Assembly: GCA_000934385.1 (NCBI GenBank) | Contig: KN880440.1 | Span: 186,001-250,000 of the forward strand | Source of the DNA: Cylindrobasidium torrendii FP15055 ss-10 | Lineage: Eukaryota > Basidiomycota > Agaricomycetes > Agaricales > Physalacriaceae | Direction of reading: 5' to 3' | Length of the DNA: 64,000 bases | In this document: one piece after another, positions 1-11,650 of the stretch | Layout of the letters: every line of letters starts with the position of its first letter | How positions within the stretch are numbered: position 1 is the stretch's first letter | Program-made: the position numbers and the translations under genes | Notes under the pieces: generated by a model | What the model was told of the DNA's origin: nothing | Databases searched by the model: none | What the model saw: only the letters and a program-made list of their open reading frames with translations

Positions 1-851
1 TTCTCTGGCGGCGCGTTGGGAGGCGCAACAGGCGAGACAGATTTGTAGTCGTGGAGGCCCGTAGTGGTGACAAGTACGTTTTCGGGCTTCATGTCGCGGT
101 GAAAGTAGCCGGACGCATGTATGTGTTCGAGACCGGCGGTGATTTGTAGGAATATTGAGGCGACCAGGCCGCCGGCGAGTGGGCGGCCTTTGCGTGCTTT
201 GATGAGGTGATAGAGGTTGCCTTCCATGGATTCGAAGACGAAGTAGAGCTCCTTGCTTGCGGGTAGCATGAAGAAATCATAGAGCGGAATGATATTTGGG
301 TGGAAGGGGATAGCCCGCAGTGACTGGATTTGGTGTGAGTGATGCGAACGAGTGAGACGAGGGACCACGCACCTGAAGCTCCTTAAGATTTTGACATTCC
401 TCCCAGCCTCCCTCCCATTTCTTCTTCATACGCTTGACCGCCACCAGTCGCTTTCCTGCCCATTCGGGGCGCGCTCCAGCTCCACACTGCATCGCGGGAG
501 CCGCGGTATTGGGGGATAACGTCCCATGCCAATCGCACAACCAGACAGTACCAAAACTTCCATCTCCAAGTACTAGATTTATATAAGTAAGCTGCAGCGC
601 CATTTTCACAGGGAATAGAGGAAATAAAAAGTACCTTTGAGGGCCGTCCAACTCCGGGAGGAGCTACTCTGGGCGCTTCCGACAACGAGGTTACCATCGT
701 TTGGGCTGATAGACACGGAAGGTATGCCGACAACGTGTGTCGTTTGCTTTGGTTGTTGGGCGTGGGCCGGCTGGCGCGAAGGCGCGGCGACATGACCTGG
801 TGATTGGGACTGGGGGTGTTGTTGCACGGTAGAGGAGGCAGAGTCATACAT
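1..851 (-). CDS. Crk1/Ime2-type (RCK/MAK family) protein kinase, N-terminal part
   Basis: Serine/threonine kinase of the CMGC group, cut by the left edge. Three exons are visible on the minus strand: 851-635, 572-373 and 323-1. After joining, a Ser/Gln-rich leader of about 70 residues leads into a glycine loop (LKVLGDGSFGTVW), the VAIK-like lysine segment (LVAVKRM), the hinge region and the catalytic loop HRDMKPENVL. The first intron has a CTTAC branch-like sequence and ends TCTAG; the second starts GTGCGT. Known relatives are Ustilago Crk1 and yeast Ime2, which act in development, mating and meiosis; that role here is inferred. I chose the ATG at 851 because a stop codon closes the same frame about 100 bases upstream, but a further 5' exon is possible. 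The activation loop and C-terminal tail lie outside the window. Confidence 0.85.
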
Positions 852-2468
852 GACCCGGTTTGCATTGCCAGGTGCGACGACGGTGATAGAGGCGGACACA
901 GCGGAGACTAGGAGACAGTGGACATGGAAGCCCAGAGGCCAAAATGAGCCTTCTCAACCAAAGCCGACAAGATCGCCAAGGCTCGGGCCGAAAGTGCGTA
1001 TTATTATCGTTCAGATTGCGTATTTTGAGTTTCTGTAGTCTATTTCATCCGGATTGGGCGACCGCTCCATTTACCGATGGTAATACGAATAATAAATACC
1101 ACGACGAACCGGCGCGCCGCCGAGCTACCACCAAAACATCCCAGAGTTCAGAAGGCTCAGCCTATAACGTGCCCAACCAGCTTGCTGGGCCAGCTTCTTT
1201 TTAGACTCTGAATCAGGTATAGTCTCCCTGCAACCCTGTACTCTGCTGATTTTCTGTGGCGGCGCTTCCAATCATCTTGCACACTCCCTCTTCCCCATGC
1301 ATATCACTGCGGCTACAGTTAATAACTTTGTTATTTTTGCAACCCCGCCACAACGCGCCTGGCCCGACGCGAGTTTAGGCAATTCGGCGTCAGTCGCTTC
1401 GACTGGGCTCCAAAGCCCTCCACAACAAAACTACCACTAGATATCGTTTATGCGCCATTGGGGGGGGCGGTTCTCGCTCCGACCTCGAGAAGTACTTCTT
1501 CCTGGCCTGGTACCGACTCGCATGCGGCCTACCTCTTCGCCTTCAAGCTTCCAACGATACGCCCCAATTGCCGTTTCAGATCCCACGCTTCTATTGATTG
1601 ATGAACTTGAACTTTCGAATTTCGGTCCGGTCCACTGTAACTGCTACGTTCAGACTGTCAACCTTTTGGTCCACCCACCCGAGGCGGGTCGTTTGCGATT
1701 ACGCACAGAAATAAGACTCAGCCTGGTAGGCAGCCTGCAAGCAACAACAGAGGCGAATGTCGCAAATTGGATCGGTAAGAATCGCCGTTTTTTTTGACAT
1801 GCCGGATCATCCAACTCGCGCCCAGAACGACAGTAGCACGTGAGCCATACGTGAGCGTGGGAGCCACACGGGCATCTTCATACCCGCCCCGAAGCACACA
1901 CATCCGAAGAAAATCCGACAACTGACAGGCAAGACGGTAGAGACAGACGGTAGAAAACCAAAGTCCAACGTTGAATAAAGAATAATACAGCGCCTGTAAC
2001 TATCATATACCAGTTGTATCGTAAACTCCTACAGTACCATTTGTTTATCATAAATAACCGCGTCGTATGCACGGTGAATGCAGCGCTGCAATGATGAGCG
2101 CCGCTGAGTTGAGGTGGAGAGAGAGCGAGGAAATACACCAAGTACGGTCTGGTTGGCCACGCATAGTGAGGTGGGTGTCGTACAGGGCAAAAAAGAGAGT
2201 AAAACGGAACCGTATAGAAAAGAGGAGAGTAGGGGACAGTCATTTGGGTTTATGTGTTCGTACAATGAGACGAGTTATGCAGATTCAAATACCACTTGAA
2301 AACACGGATAGCAAGAGGGAAAAGACGCCGGGAAAGAGGAGGGTGAGGAGAGTACGTGTGCTGAGTGGTGGTCGAAGTATGTTACTGTAGGATGGAACGG
2401 AGGTGCGCACAAAAGGATAGGCGAGGAGCAACGTCCTTGGTTAAGCAAGAAGTTTGTAGTATGCCCAA
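852..2468. other. Intergenic region, kinase promoter side and DCP2 3' side
   Basis: About 1.6 kb with no convincing gene. The right part should hold the 3' UTR of DCP2 and the left part the promoter and 5' leader of the kinase. Open frames here (for example 1450-1797 plus) lack family resemblance and splice-consistent extensions. No repeats or RNA genes were seen. Confidence 0.5.
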
Positions 2469-4829
2469 CTATGCTGGATAGTACGAACGCATCGGTGCGG
2501 GCGGCTGGCGATTCAAAATCGAAAGGAGTGTGGGCGCCGCAGGGTTGGGAGTCGCACGGGGCATAGACGGCGAATACGAGGCTTGGGGCGGTAACTGTGG
2601 GGGAGGGAGCGTCGCCGGATCCATCATGCCCATTGCCATCATTGGAGGCGGTGGTTGGATGGGAATCGGTGCATGGTATGGCGCGGGCACGTATCCGCCC
2701 ATCACTCCATTCGAAGGCACACCAGAATGCATTGGGATCGGTGGCTGCATGCCATACATTGACTGAGGAGGCGGAGGAGGAGGTTGTGACATCTGTTGCG
2801 AGTGCATCATGGCTGCTAGCTGTCCAGAGCTCATACTGCCTGTCCCTGCACTGTGGTAGTTCATCCCTGTGTATGGCCGTGACTGTGGGGCCATGCCCAA
2901 GCTTGTCCGCGGACGCTGATTGAACGGATCGCTCTGGAAATTGGGAGTGGCGTACGCGCGCGTCATGTCCGCGACGCTTTGGCGGCCTGATGCATAGAGA
3001 AGGTCGGCGGCGGCGGATGAGGGCAACAAGGAGGCATTTGGTGAGACAACCGGTGGTGCAGGGGTCGACTGTAGCAATTGTCTCTCCGCAGCATCGATCC
3101 TCGGTGTCATCCTCATTGATTCATTGGCAATGCCTTCGAGCAATGCCAAGCGCCTCAAATGCGCAGGGGTCGTCGTCGCAGGCACTGCCTTGCGAAGGTA
3201 TGGCGAAATGTCCGCAACACTGCTTGTCCTGCGCGTGGCTGTCGGTGACCGTGGGATAGCAGGCGTCGATGATGCAGGTGTAGACAAATGCGAGTCGCTG
3301 GGGGAGGCACTTGCACTGAGCTGAGAATCTGCTGGGGCAGCCACAGGCTCTGAGACTTGGGCCATTGGCGACATGGTGGGAATTGGCCGAGCCCGGGGCG
3401 TAATGTTGGGTTGAGACTGGGCTGGTTGCGCTGGCTGAGATTCGGGGGAGGTCTCGGGAGTTGGGGTATCCGGAACTGACATCGGTGCAGTGATGGTCAT
3501 TGTGCTTTTGATTGAACCTGAGCTTTCCAGGGATGAGAGTAGGCGGGCAAAGTGAGGATCAAGAGCGTCTAGATTGGCGCCATTGTTCGCGACTTCAGCC
3601 TTTCGTGACTGAGGAGATGGGGTCGCAGGGCCGCCGTTATCCGCAGACGAAGTTTGGGAGCTTGAATCATGTCCGTTTTCGTCAGCTTCGGATATGGGGG
3701 CGTAGAATGGGTTGTTCGTTTTACGCTTGGACTTGCGAGTATATTGAGGCCGATGTTCGTTGATAAAGGCCTTGAGGGGGCTGTAGGGTATTAGACATGG
3801 AATTACTAGGATGGCGGTTGCACCGACACAATGAATGGGGATATCAAGTAGAATTTCCCCGGAGAGCCCTGGTGTTTCTTCCACGTAGGCAGGTCAGAGA
3901 GCTTGAACCACTCAATTTTCTGCAAGCGATGAGTTTGAGTGGAACGATACTGGGCACCACATACACTGATCTCCTTGCGAGTCTTGGTCTTGAATTGGTA
4001 GTCCTCAGGTATATTTGGCACAATGTAGAGGAAGATGCGCTGCTCCTTGATGGTCATCTCAATGACATGGTCTGGATTTATTCTCCCATTGAGGTTGAAG
4101 CCAGTTTCTTCGAGCACCTGCAGGGACGGATGAGAACGAGTCACCGGTGCGATGACGGAATGGGGTCGGTGTACCTCTCTGGCCGCACAGGCTGCTGGAG
4201 CTTCTTGCTCGTTGATCTTTCCTTTTGGGAATCCCCATCCCGACGATGCTTTCCATCCTTTCACAAGCACACACTGCGTCGATTCAGTACGATAAAGAAG
4301 GGAAGCAGAGTGTGGCGGTACCTTTTCCCATGCATCGTTGAGCATGATAGCGCCGCATACGGGTACACGAGTCTTGTATGTCATAAAGTGGTTGAATGCT
4401 TGTTCGTGGTCGTCACTCCAATGGTGTAGAAGCGGGCAGGCCTTGAACAACATCGCAGAGAACCTCTTGAGCGGCAAGGAGGGTAACTTGTGGTTTTGTT
4501 CCCGAATGAAGTCCTCGTAATACCAATGCCTGAATTAATTTCCGTCAGCGACGAATGTACATGGCCGCTGGTGAACTCACGCTTGTTCAACTTGGAATGA
4601 TATACGCTCGAGCGATGCGAGCTCTTCGTCCGGCAAGTTGAGAATGAAGCGACTGTGGCGGGGCGTTACAGAAGCATATAGCCTCCTAGGGCACTAGTAC
4701 ACACCTTGAAAGGTCTTCAAGTACTTCGTCGTGCGTTGCGTCCTTATACGAGAAGTCGGGCATGATATCTGGACCCATGTTGGGTAGTGTGTGAGCCATT
4801 TCGGGTGATGACTGTGACGACGAGGACAT
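2469..4829 (-). CDS. DCP2: mRNA-decapping enzyme DCP2
   Basis: Nudix hydrolase that removes the m7G cap from mRNA in the 5'-3' decay pathway (cytoplasm, P-bodies). Seven exons join cleanly: 4829-4705, 4652-4581, 4529-4322, 4273-4175, 4117-3965, 3919 to about 3828, and 3780-2469. The N-terminal regulatory domain contains SRFILNLPDEEL and AHWYYEDFIRE. The catalytic domain has the full Nudix box G-x5-E-x7-REVLEETGF once exons 4 and 5 are joined, followed by the Box B-like region KFYLISPF. The last exon (about 437 residues) is Pro/Gln/Met-rich and disordered. It contains short leucine helices (HFARLLSSLE, LRRLALLEGIA, TLLSILNRQ) like the motifs that bind Edc3 or Pat1 in yeast Dcp2. The end of exon 6 is uncertain by a few bases because phase forces a weak GTCGGT donor. 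Total about 680 residues. Confidence 0.95.
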
Positions 4830-5571
4830 TGCAAGCGTCGTGTGGAGGCGAATTGAGGTATATGGCGGCCACGGTACGGAAAGAATCGATGTGTAGGCGC
4901 GGTTCGAGTGGAGTGAGTGGTGGTACAAAAGAAGAATGATCGACTTTCGCAGGACCGCCTTCCGACCGTCCGGACCACGACTCCGAACTTTATTACTGGG
5001 ACCGCCTCAAGTTCAAACGATGCGACCACAGCTTGCTCTACTTCATAGCTACGCGAAATGCTTGCTCCCCATTACATGTCAATGGGTACATGCACCTATA
5101 CTTTACTTGATATATTCAAGTTAATCGTGCGTTGAGAGTAAATTATCTACTATTGCTGGGCAAGGCTTCAGAGCACAAGCTGTACGTGGCATCAGTCCGA
5201 TGGCACAAGGCCTAGGATCTCTGTGGTCCTACTAACTTTCCGCTCTCATAAAAAACAGCGGTCGCTCTCCATACTACAAAACCGGACCCCTCAGTGCCAG
5301 CGCTCTGACGTAGTTTGGGCCAGAGGGCCATGAAGCCTGGTCCATCCAATGATCCAGCTTCCAAGCGCTGACCATGTCACTCAGGTCTGGAAAATAATCT
5401 CCGAGATCATCTAGGGTGCGCTGAGATTGGGATACTTGTACTTGTACTTATGTACACCTCGTACGCGCAGTTTGAACAGTCATCCGGCCACCGGGCACAT
5501 CTGCAACGTAACATCCCTCCGCATTCAGACACTCGCGAATATGCGCGAACTTGTTTTGAAGAGCCTTAGCC
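4830..5571. promoter_or_regulatory. Divergent intergenic region between DCP2 and a hypothetical gene
   Basis: About 740 bp separating two divergent start codons. It should contain both promoters. No clear TATA box, repeat or RNA gene was recognised. A minus-strand open frame at 5448-5690 overlaps exon 1 of the neighbour and is taken as a shadow. Confidence 0.4.
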
Positions 5572-6611
5572 ATGCCTGTATCGACGGCCTCATTTGCGTT
5601 CGACCCGCCAATTGACTGGAACGTTCCCAAACTAATTCGGCTCAGTGACAGCGCCACTCTTTCCCTCTTGCTTCCACCAATTCCACCCATTATTCCGCAT
5701 TAGATGGTCACCCAGACAGAAGGTTATTTGCTCACACCAGGCGACACACTTCGCTTCGCTGTAGCCCTGGCGGCATTGCAGCACAAGCCTCCCGAACAGG
5801 CCGTAGAATGTAGGACCTCCAGACTTTGTTTTCTCCTAGAGTGAAAGCAAACAGTTGTCTAGCATATGCTTTGGATCTCCGCCGCGCAGGCGCGTCCACC
5901 CTCGACTGGCGTACACTTGCGTTGAATCTGGAAAAGCAACTCCGCATTGCTCAAGTCAACAGTCTTACGACGGAGAACGCCTCCGCTACCTCGTCAAAAA
6001 AGAGCACAAAGCGCAAGAACGCGCACGACGCACTGCCGTCAGTGATCTCCCATTCATCGACCCTTCCGCAAATTCTTTCCTCTGCGCTCCGAACGGACGC
6101 ATCGTCGGACAAATACCAAATCCTGCGTGGAAGACTTGTTCCCGACATGGCTTGGGCATTCAAAGAAGGCATCCTCTTTCCTGCCGTGGACATGATATTC
6201 GAGCTGAGTTGGAAGCTGTACAAGCTTTCTTCATCGGCAAAGCCCAGCGCGACTCTCGACGATCCCCGTCCAGGACTTCTCCAGGTGATCACTCATGCAC
6301 TTGAGTTGCTCCCTTCGCGAGAAGAGCGAAGACTAGTCGGAAGAAGAGCTGTGGAATGGTTAGAAGGGGTCGTTCAGCCGGATGTTAAACTGACCGATAC
6401 AGGTGATCCACAGGATGTGCGTATCGTACGAAAAGATGCCTTGTGGTATTGGTGTGCAATCATTGTTGTCGCGGGACTTGAACAGAAGGACGCAGACAGG
6501 CTTGTCCGCCAACTCTCTCGTAGGAGTACGGGCCTGGTGCAAATGGACGAGGTTGTACGAGATCTGGTCGAAGGGACGATGGAGAGTGCTTGGTTAGAAC
6601 TTGACAAATGA
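5572..6611 (+). CDS. Conserved-looking hypothetical protein
   Basis: Not recognised. Proposed exons are 5572-5644, 5720-5809 and 5863-6611. The second intron is 53 nt, ends CTAG, and both sides are phase 1, giving EQAVESYALDLRRAGAS across the join. The first intron is less sure: the frame just after 5644 also looks codable, and an alternative start is the ATG at 5704. The product is about 300 residues. It has a Lys/Ser-rich stretch near residue 80 (SSKKSTKRKNAHD) and a mostly helical C-terminal half with conserved-type aromatic residues (WAFKEGILFPAVD, DALWYWCAIIVVAG). No signal peptide or clear membrane segment. It ends 120 bp from the convergent gene on the other strand. Confidence 0.6.
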
Positions 6612-6732
6612 ACATTACAATAGTAACGCAAACTGTGGGTATGATCGTATTTGCAGCCATACTCGACTTTCTGTAGCGATGGGAATTCCAAAAACCGTCC
6701 ATCTGGGTGTATGTACCATGCAAGATCATAGC

Positions 6733-8617
6733 TCATGCACGACCATCCCTTGCCGCGCGCATGTTCAACGCTCCTACTTCCTCCACCATTGCATTGAAAT
6801 CGTTCCGATGTTGAATCATGGAAACTCTTCGTCTTATGCCTGCAGCATTGACCATGGTCCGCGCGCGCCAGTGACTTTGGAGACGACTCTGAGGACCGTC
6901 GTTCACCTGCACATCATCGGCTGCAGCACCGTCTTCGTCATCATTCCGAACAATGTCAGGTCCCACCAGTCGGTTCTGCGCCCGTCGAACATTGTCTTCC
7001 TCGTCCGGGCCCCAGTGGCACTCTTCAAGATGGCGTGCGACTCTTTTCAACCACTCTGCCTTGAGAGGGTAAAATGGGATATGCCAATTGGGATCTGTGT
7101 TGATGGCAACCAAATTAATCGAGGCGTCAGTCGGCGCAACGGCTGGCACTACACAAAAAATGAGAATATACACACAAGGGATTGTTGAAGACTCGTACTG
7201 CGCTGGGCGCCCGAGAAATTAACGTGGCTCCCGCTTGGTGCAGCAAGGCGCGTCAGGTGCAGATATCGCGCACTACCCATCTGGTCCGCCGTCCTGTCAG
7301 TCGCAGATTGAACCACCGCCGGTGCCCCAGCACGGGGAACGTGAGATGTGCTCACATCCAATGCGAAGCTGTCGATGTTCAATTCCCGTGCGAGAGCAAT
7401 CATATCGATAGTGAACATGCAGGGGACAACGACCCCTTGCCGCCCCCGCTCCCAATTCGTATTACATTGCCATGTCCTGATGACTGGCCCACGCTGCGCG
7501 TCCCAGAGGACGGACTCGAGGTTGTTCAAAAGACCAGGATGCTCTTCCCTATACGTCCGAGGCCGTGGTGCCATTTCGGAAGGCTCATCGAGATGGTCGT
7601 CGTCTTCGTCTGAATCATGCTCGGCCTCCATTCTCACCCTCTCCGCGAGATTCCTTGCCGTCTCCTTCTTCATCCCAGTGTCATCGAGTTTAACATTCAG
7701 CTTGAATCTGGCTATCATATTCTCCAGATAGGCATTATCCACCAAGACAGTATTGCCTCGGCCATGGTAACTCTTCGTGAATATGAACTCCTTGAGGGCC
7801 ACCAAGTTGAGAACGCGCAAGTCCCGCCGTTTCACAAGCTGCTCGAGAAGCAGCCAGGGAGCTTCTTTGGCGAGCAGGTTGGAAACTTCGGTACGGCTGA
7901 CAGGTCGGTCCCGTCTGAACCCCGGCACTTCGTCCGCAATGTCGCGAGCAATCAGACGACGCCCCTTCCATCGTTGGGCATGTTGTTGACGAAGCTGGTC
8001 CACAAACCAAGCAGGCGTGCAGTCTACCTGCCGAGGACAGTTGGGCTTTTTGCGACATTCGTCGAGCGCAGCCACTAGCCGGTAACGCTGGAAAAACCGA
8101 CGGCTCATGCAATAGGTGTCCACCTTCATGCCTTCCACGCGCCAGTGTCGATGTGTGTTTGTCTGCTTCTCGTGGGATATGAGAATAAGATCTTCTTTGT
8201 ATCGGTCGTCTGTTAGAAATGTAGCCGTTTGTGTCTTTCGACAGAGAATGGTGAAGCCGATCTCGTCGTCGTCTTGAGCTGCGAGGCGTCGAACACGTTC
8301 TAAGGCGCGAGGTGTCAATAGCTTCTGCAAGGATTTAGATTTTTCTTTGTAAGTCAGCCAGAGTATCCCTTGAAAGTAAATCCCATCGGTAGTGCAAGAG
8401 TTGATGAACTCAGTTTTGGTGAGACTGAGAGGTGCATGATATAAGTAACAGGGCTAATATTTGGACGGAATATCGGATCGCACCCAGTAGGTTTAAGGAC
8501 ACCATCCTTCTTTTCCAGCATTTCGACATCCTGAAGTGGATACCATCTGTCCGCTGCAGTATATTGAATGATATCCCCCACAGGAAGAGGAAGGAAAGGG
8601 CGATGTTTCGTTGGCAT
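6733..8617 (-). CDS. Large protein of unknown function
   Basis: No family recognised. Exon 1 starts at the ATG at 8617 (MPTKHRPFLPLPVGD...) and runs to about 8420. A long uninterrupted exon runs from 8328 to about 7188 (about 380 residues), and a last exon encodes MPAVAPTDAS... to the stop at 6733. The last intron is about 52 nt, starts GTACGA, ends GTGTAG, and phase fits on both sides. The first intron has a CTGAC branch-like site and CTTGCAG acceptor, but its donor is unclear (GTCTCA near 8423 fits phase). Visible features: a Cys pair (CRKKPNC), a basic helix-rich middle, an acidic block (EHDSDEDDDH), a W-rich segment (TWQCNTNWERG) and an acidic C-terminal part. It is hydrophilic with no signal peptide. 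The long single exon contrasts with its intron-dense neighbours, so a lineage-specific or recently derived gene is possible. Confidence 0.7.
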
Positions 8618-9003
8618 GTTGAACCAAACCGGTGTGTGTAGAAAATATGGCCCAGTGTGGAGTAAGGTGTAGATTCTCGAGGTGAGAGCGGTTCAGTTCG
8701 TTGCACTAGTCAGCAACATATCTAGTCAAAGTGACAATCTGAGGATGAGCGAAGTGCTCAAGTAGTCGAATGAAGCCGATCAAAAGCGGTCACACGTGCT
8801 CTATAATTGTTCAGTAACACAGTTCGTGAGATATCGCGATTCATCTTCTAGAATTGTGCTCAGCTCACCACCGAAGCTACAAACATATTACCATAATGAC
8901 TATATTATTAGTATTCAGTGAAGGTCGTTTCCGATCGGTGCGCCCCGCATCAATCTGATGCGCTCTCAAACCTCGGTCTGATCATCCGTTGTGACCAACC
9001 GCC
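8618..9003. promoter_or_regulatory. Divergent intergenic region upstream of NDUFS6
   Basis: 386 bp between two divergent start codons, therefore expected to hold both promoters. AT-rich around 8860-8910. No clear TATA box, repeat or RNA gene seen. Confidence 0.4.
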
Positions 9004-9644
9004 ATGTCGCTATTTGCCCGTGCGCTCCAGCGCGCTACGCCTGCTGTCTCCCGCCGCCTCAGTAGCACCTACGTACCCACGCGTGGAGTCCTTCCTCCGA
9101 CCCCAGCCGATACAGAGTTCCCCTCTGCTTGTGCGTCGACCTTCGTCCACATCCGGCCGACACTCACATTGCCGCAGCTATAGCCCAATCCGATGCCCTC
9201 GTCTCTACAGAAGGGAAAACCGCTGCCCCGGCAACAGCGTCGCAGGCCCCGAACTATGCTGCGCCTTGGTCCGCCAACCAACGTCCGCGTCCTGGCCCTC
9301 AGTCCGGCCCTCGTTTCGAGCAGACAGAATGGGCAACGCAGCCGAACCCTCTGAGTGCCATGCAACTGGTGGATAATGAGCCGATTAGGATTGTGCACGG
9401 AAGAAAGGCTGTCTGTGACGGAGGTGCGTTTCGCTTGGACGCTCTTATGCTCCCATACCTGAACGTTAAACCATAGGCAACGGCGCTCTTGGGCACCCGA
9501 AAGTGTTCATTAACCTTGACAAGCCAGGGCCAAGAGCTTGCGGGTAAGTTAAGTTTTTGTGCATCAGTATAGAAGTTGACAGTCTACAGATACTGTGGAC
9601 TTCGTTTTGAGCAGGCCCCGCACCACCACGATCATGCGCACTAG
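9004..9644 (+). CDS. NADH-ubiquinone oxidoreductase 13 kDa zinc-binding subunit (NDUFS6 type)
   Basis: Accessory subunit of mitochondrial complex I. Four exons: 9004-9130, 9178-9423, 9477-9543 and 9590-9644. All joins keep phase. The N-terminus is a typical import presequence (MSLFARALQRATPAVSRRLS). The C-terminal half carries the family signature CDGGNGALGHPKVFINLD followed by CGYCGLRF, giving zinc ligands C-x8-H and C-x2-C. The protein ends in a His-rich tail (APHHHDHAH). About 164 residues, normal for fungal homologues. The start was chosen for the presequence and the GCC context before ATG. Two of its introns begin GTGCGT. Confidence 0.95.
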
Positions 9645-10131
9645 ATACAGTCTGTGATTCTTGCTCAAATCCAAAGCATTCGCACGATCTTGTTGTTTGT
9701 CCACGTTTCCGCAAAACTCAGCTTCAGTATGCATACACAACATGAGCTTGAGATAGCGCTAGCACGTCGATACTCGAGGAAGAGATCCCCGCTATAAGCT
9801 GATTCATGTGCTTTCCACAAAACCTCGTTGTGCTATTCGACAACCGTACCCAATTTGAACACGGACTTCATCGTCATACATTCAGACTACTGTACACGAA
9901 ACAAGCGAAAAAGGAGTGTATGTACCCTACTGTGATGTACAGGATGGCAGGGCAGCGCCAGTAGAAAGAAACGAATCAAGGCCCATATGGGCAAAAAAGA
10001 AAAAGGTGATGAACATGTGGTTTTTACTGTAAAAACATCTCCATAGTCCACCAGAACTCAAGCTCGACGAACCGCATCGAATAAATAAAAGACTCGACCA
10101 AACTACCTCCTTCAAGTGTATGCTATATTGT
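9645..10131. other. Convergent intergenic region
   Basis: 487 bp between the stop of NDUFS6 and the stop of the minus-strand low-complexity gene. It should hold both 3' UTRs and terminators. Nothing else recognised. Confidence 0.4.
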
Positions 10132-11650
10132 TCAGAACACTGACACTACCTCGCGACGCTCCCTTGCACCCATGAGCATGCCAAGGCCTCCAATGGCCTG
10201 GCGCCGGATGCGGCTTGCAAAGTTCTTAGGGCCGAGCTCGTCTGCACCGCCGGGCGGCCCACGGGGCTGCCTCTTCGGCTGGCTGCTAGCCATCCTGTAG
10301 CCAATCGCAGCAGATTCCTCGTTTCCAGTTCGAGGGCGGCCGAGTCCAAGGCCTTCGTATAGTTTCTTGCTAGCCTCCTCGCGCGGCGAAAGAGGCGTGC
10401 TTGCAGTGCTAGCAGCGCTGGTCGGAGAGCCACTGCCAACACTGGACTTGGCAGACGATCCCGTCGACTCAGCATCGTCGTCGTTTCCTTCGCTCGTATC
10501 GATAGTGACCGCCGGAGTGAGATCAGCCGCAGCCGGGCTAAAACGCAGTGGCTGTGGGCGGGTGCGGCCCGCGGTGGGGCTTGCAAAAGCAGCAGCCGCA
10601 GCCGCAGATTCGTCGCTCGGTGGTGGGGTCACTTTGACACTAACGTTAGGCGGGCTCGGACGCTGGCGAAGGACAGAAGTATTCTTGTCGGCGCGGCGCC
10701 AGGACGAAGCGGACTCGCTTTTGCTGACGGCCGTACCCAGCGACGTTCCACCGCTAATGACAGTGGTCGAGCTGGGGGTCGGAGGGATAACGTTCGTATT
10801 GTCGTCACCCTCTTCATAGATCGTATGCTTAGGAAGCTGCTGTGTTTGAATGCCGGACGGAATACGACTTCCAAACCGTCCACCAAGGGCGGCAGTCATG
10901 GGCTCTTCACCGACTTGCTGTAGGTCCTGGCGCGCACGACGCATCTGTGCACTCAGCGAGGCAGACCGAATATCAAAGCCATTCGAGGTAGGCCCAGCTG
11001 AAGCTGGGGTGAAGCCGAGACTGGCGCGGCGGCGCTGGTTGTCCTGTGCAGCTTGCTGCGCTTGCGCCTGAGCGAGTAGGTCAGCCTGAAGTTGCTGGGC
11101 CTGAAGGGCCTAGAATAACAAAGCCGTTAAATTTGCGGTAAAAAAAGTGAGACGTGGTAATACGTGCCTGAAGGCGCAACACCTCCATCTGGATCATTTG
11201 CATCTGGAGAGCCTGCGTCTGCGAGGTATTCGCTTGGGCGTTGAGATGGTTAGCGCTATAAGCGTTGGCGTTGTTGTAATTGTTGCCGCCAAAATTGTTG
11301 TTGTTGGGAGTGCTCATGGCGAAGGAGGGCGTGAACGGGGCGCTATTGGGATTCATGCCCGGACCGCGGTATTGCTGCTGCTGCTGCTGATGTTGCGCGA
11401 AACGGTTGTTTGGGCCATCCGCGGCAGACGTCAATGGAGCACGGTGGTTGCCGTAGGCATAGTGCTCCATCTCTGGGGTGTAGTCTGCCTCTTCGTCCTC
11501 GGGGTAATAGCGCTGGGAGGCGAAACGTGGAATATTAAACGTTCCGGCGGGCGCGGCGGTGTGCGGCATCGAGGTAGAAGTGGAGCGGACGCCACCGGTG
11601 CGCAGACCGGCGAGGAGAGAAGCGCGATTGTTGGACTGAGCAGTAGTCAT
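10132..11650 (-). CDS. Q/N-rich low-complexity protein
   Basis: Function unknown. Two exons, 11650-11168 and 11109-10132, giving about 485 residues. The N-terminal half is rich in Gln and Asn, with a six-Gln run near residue 90 and an Asn-rich stretch (NNNNFGGNNYNNANAY). A Gln/Ala heptad-like segment spans the exon junction (LQMQMIQMEVLRLQ, then ALQAQQLQADLLAQAQAQQ), probably a coiled coil. The C-terminal half is Ser/Pro/Ala-rich and ends with a basic stretch (NFASRIRRQAIGGLG). The intron can only be phased if it starts with GC (CAG|GCACGT) and ends TCTAG, so it is a candidate GC-AG intron of 58 nt. An RNA-binding or P-body scaffold role is conceivable from composition only. Confidence 0.75.
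11110..11167 (-). other. Candidate GC-AG intron
   Basis: Exon 1 of the Q/N-rich gene ends CTTCAG and exon 2 continues GCCCTTCAG in a frame that needs a phase-0 donor. The only GT nearby (GCAC|GTATTA) is phase 1, and every AG downstream is phase 0. A GC donor at 11167-11166 resolves this and yields an intron of typical length (58 nt) ending TCTAG. Confidence 0.6.

Noticed and set aside
1450..1797. 115-codon plus-strand open frame in the left intergenic region
   Set aside because: No domain, no splice-consistent extension and mixed composition; likely chance.
5448..5690. 80-codon minus-strand frame upstream of the hypothetical gene at 5572
   Set aside because: Overlaps the better supported first exon on the other strand; no ATG-based model with good neighbours.
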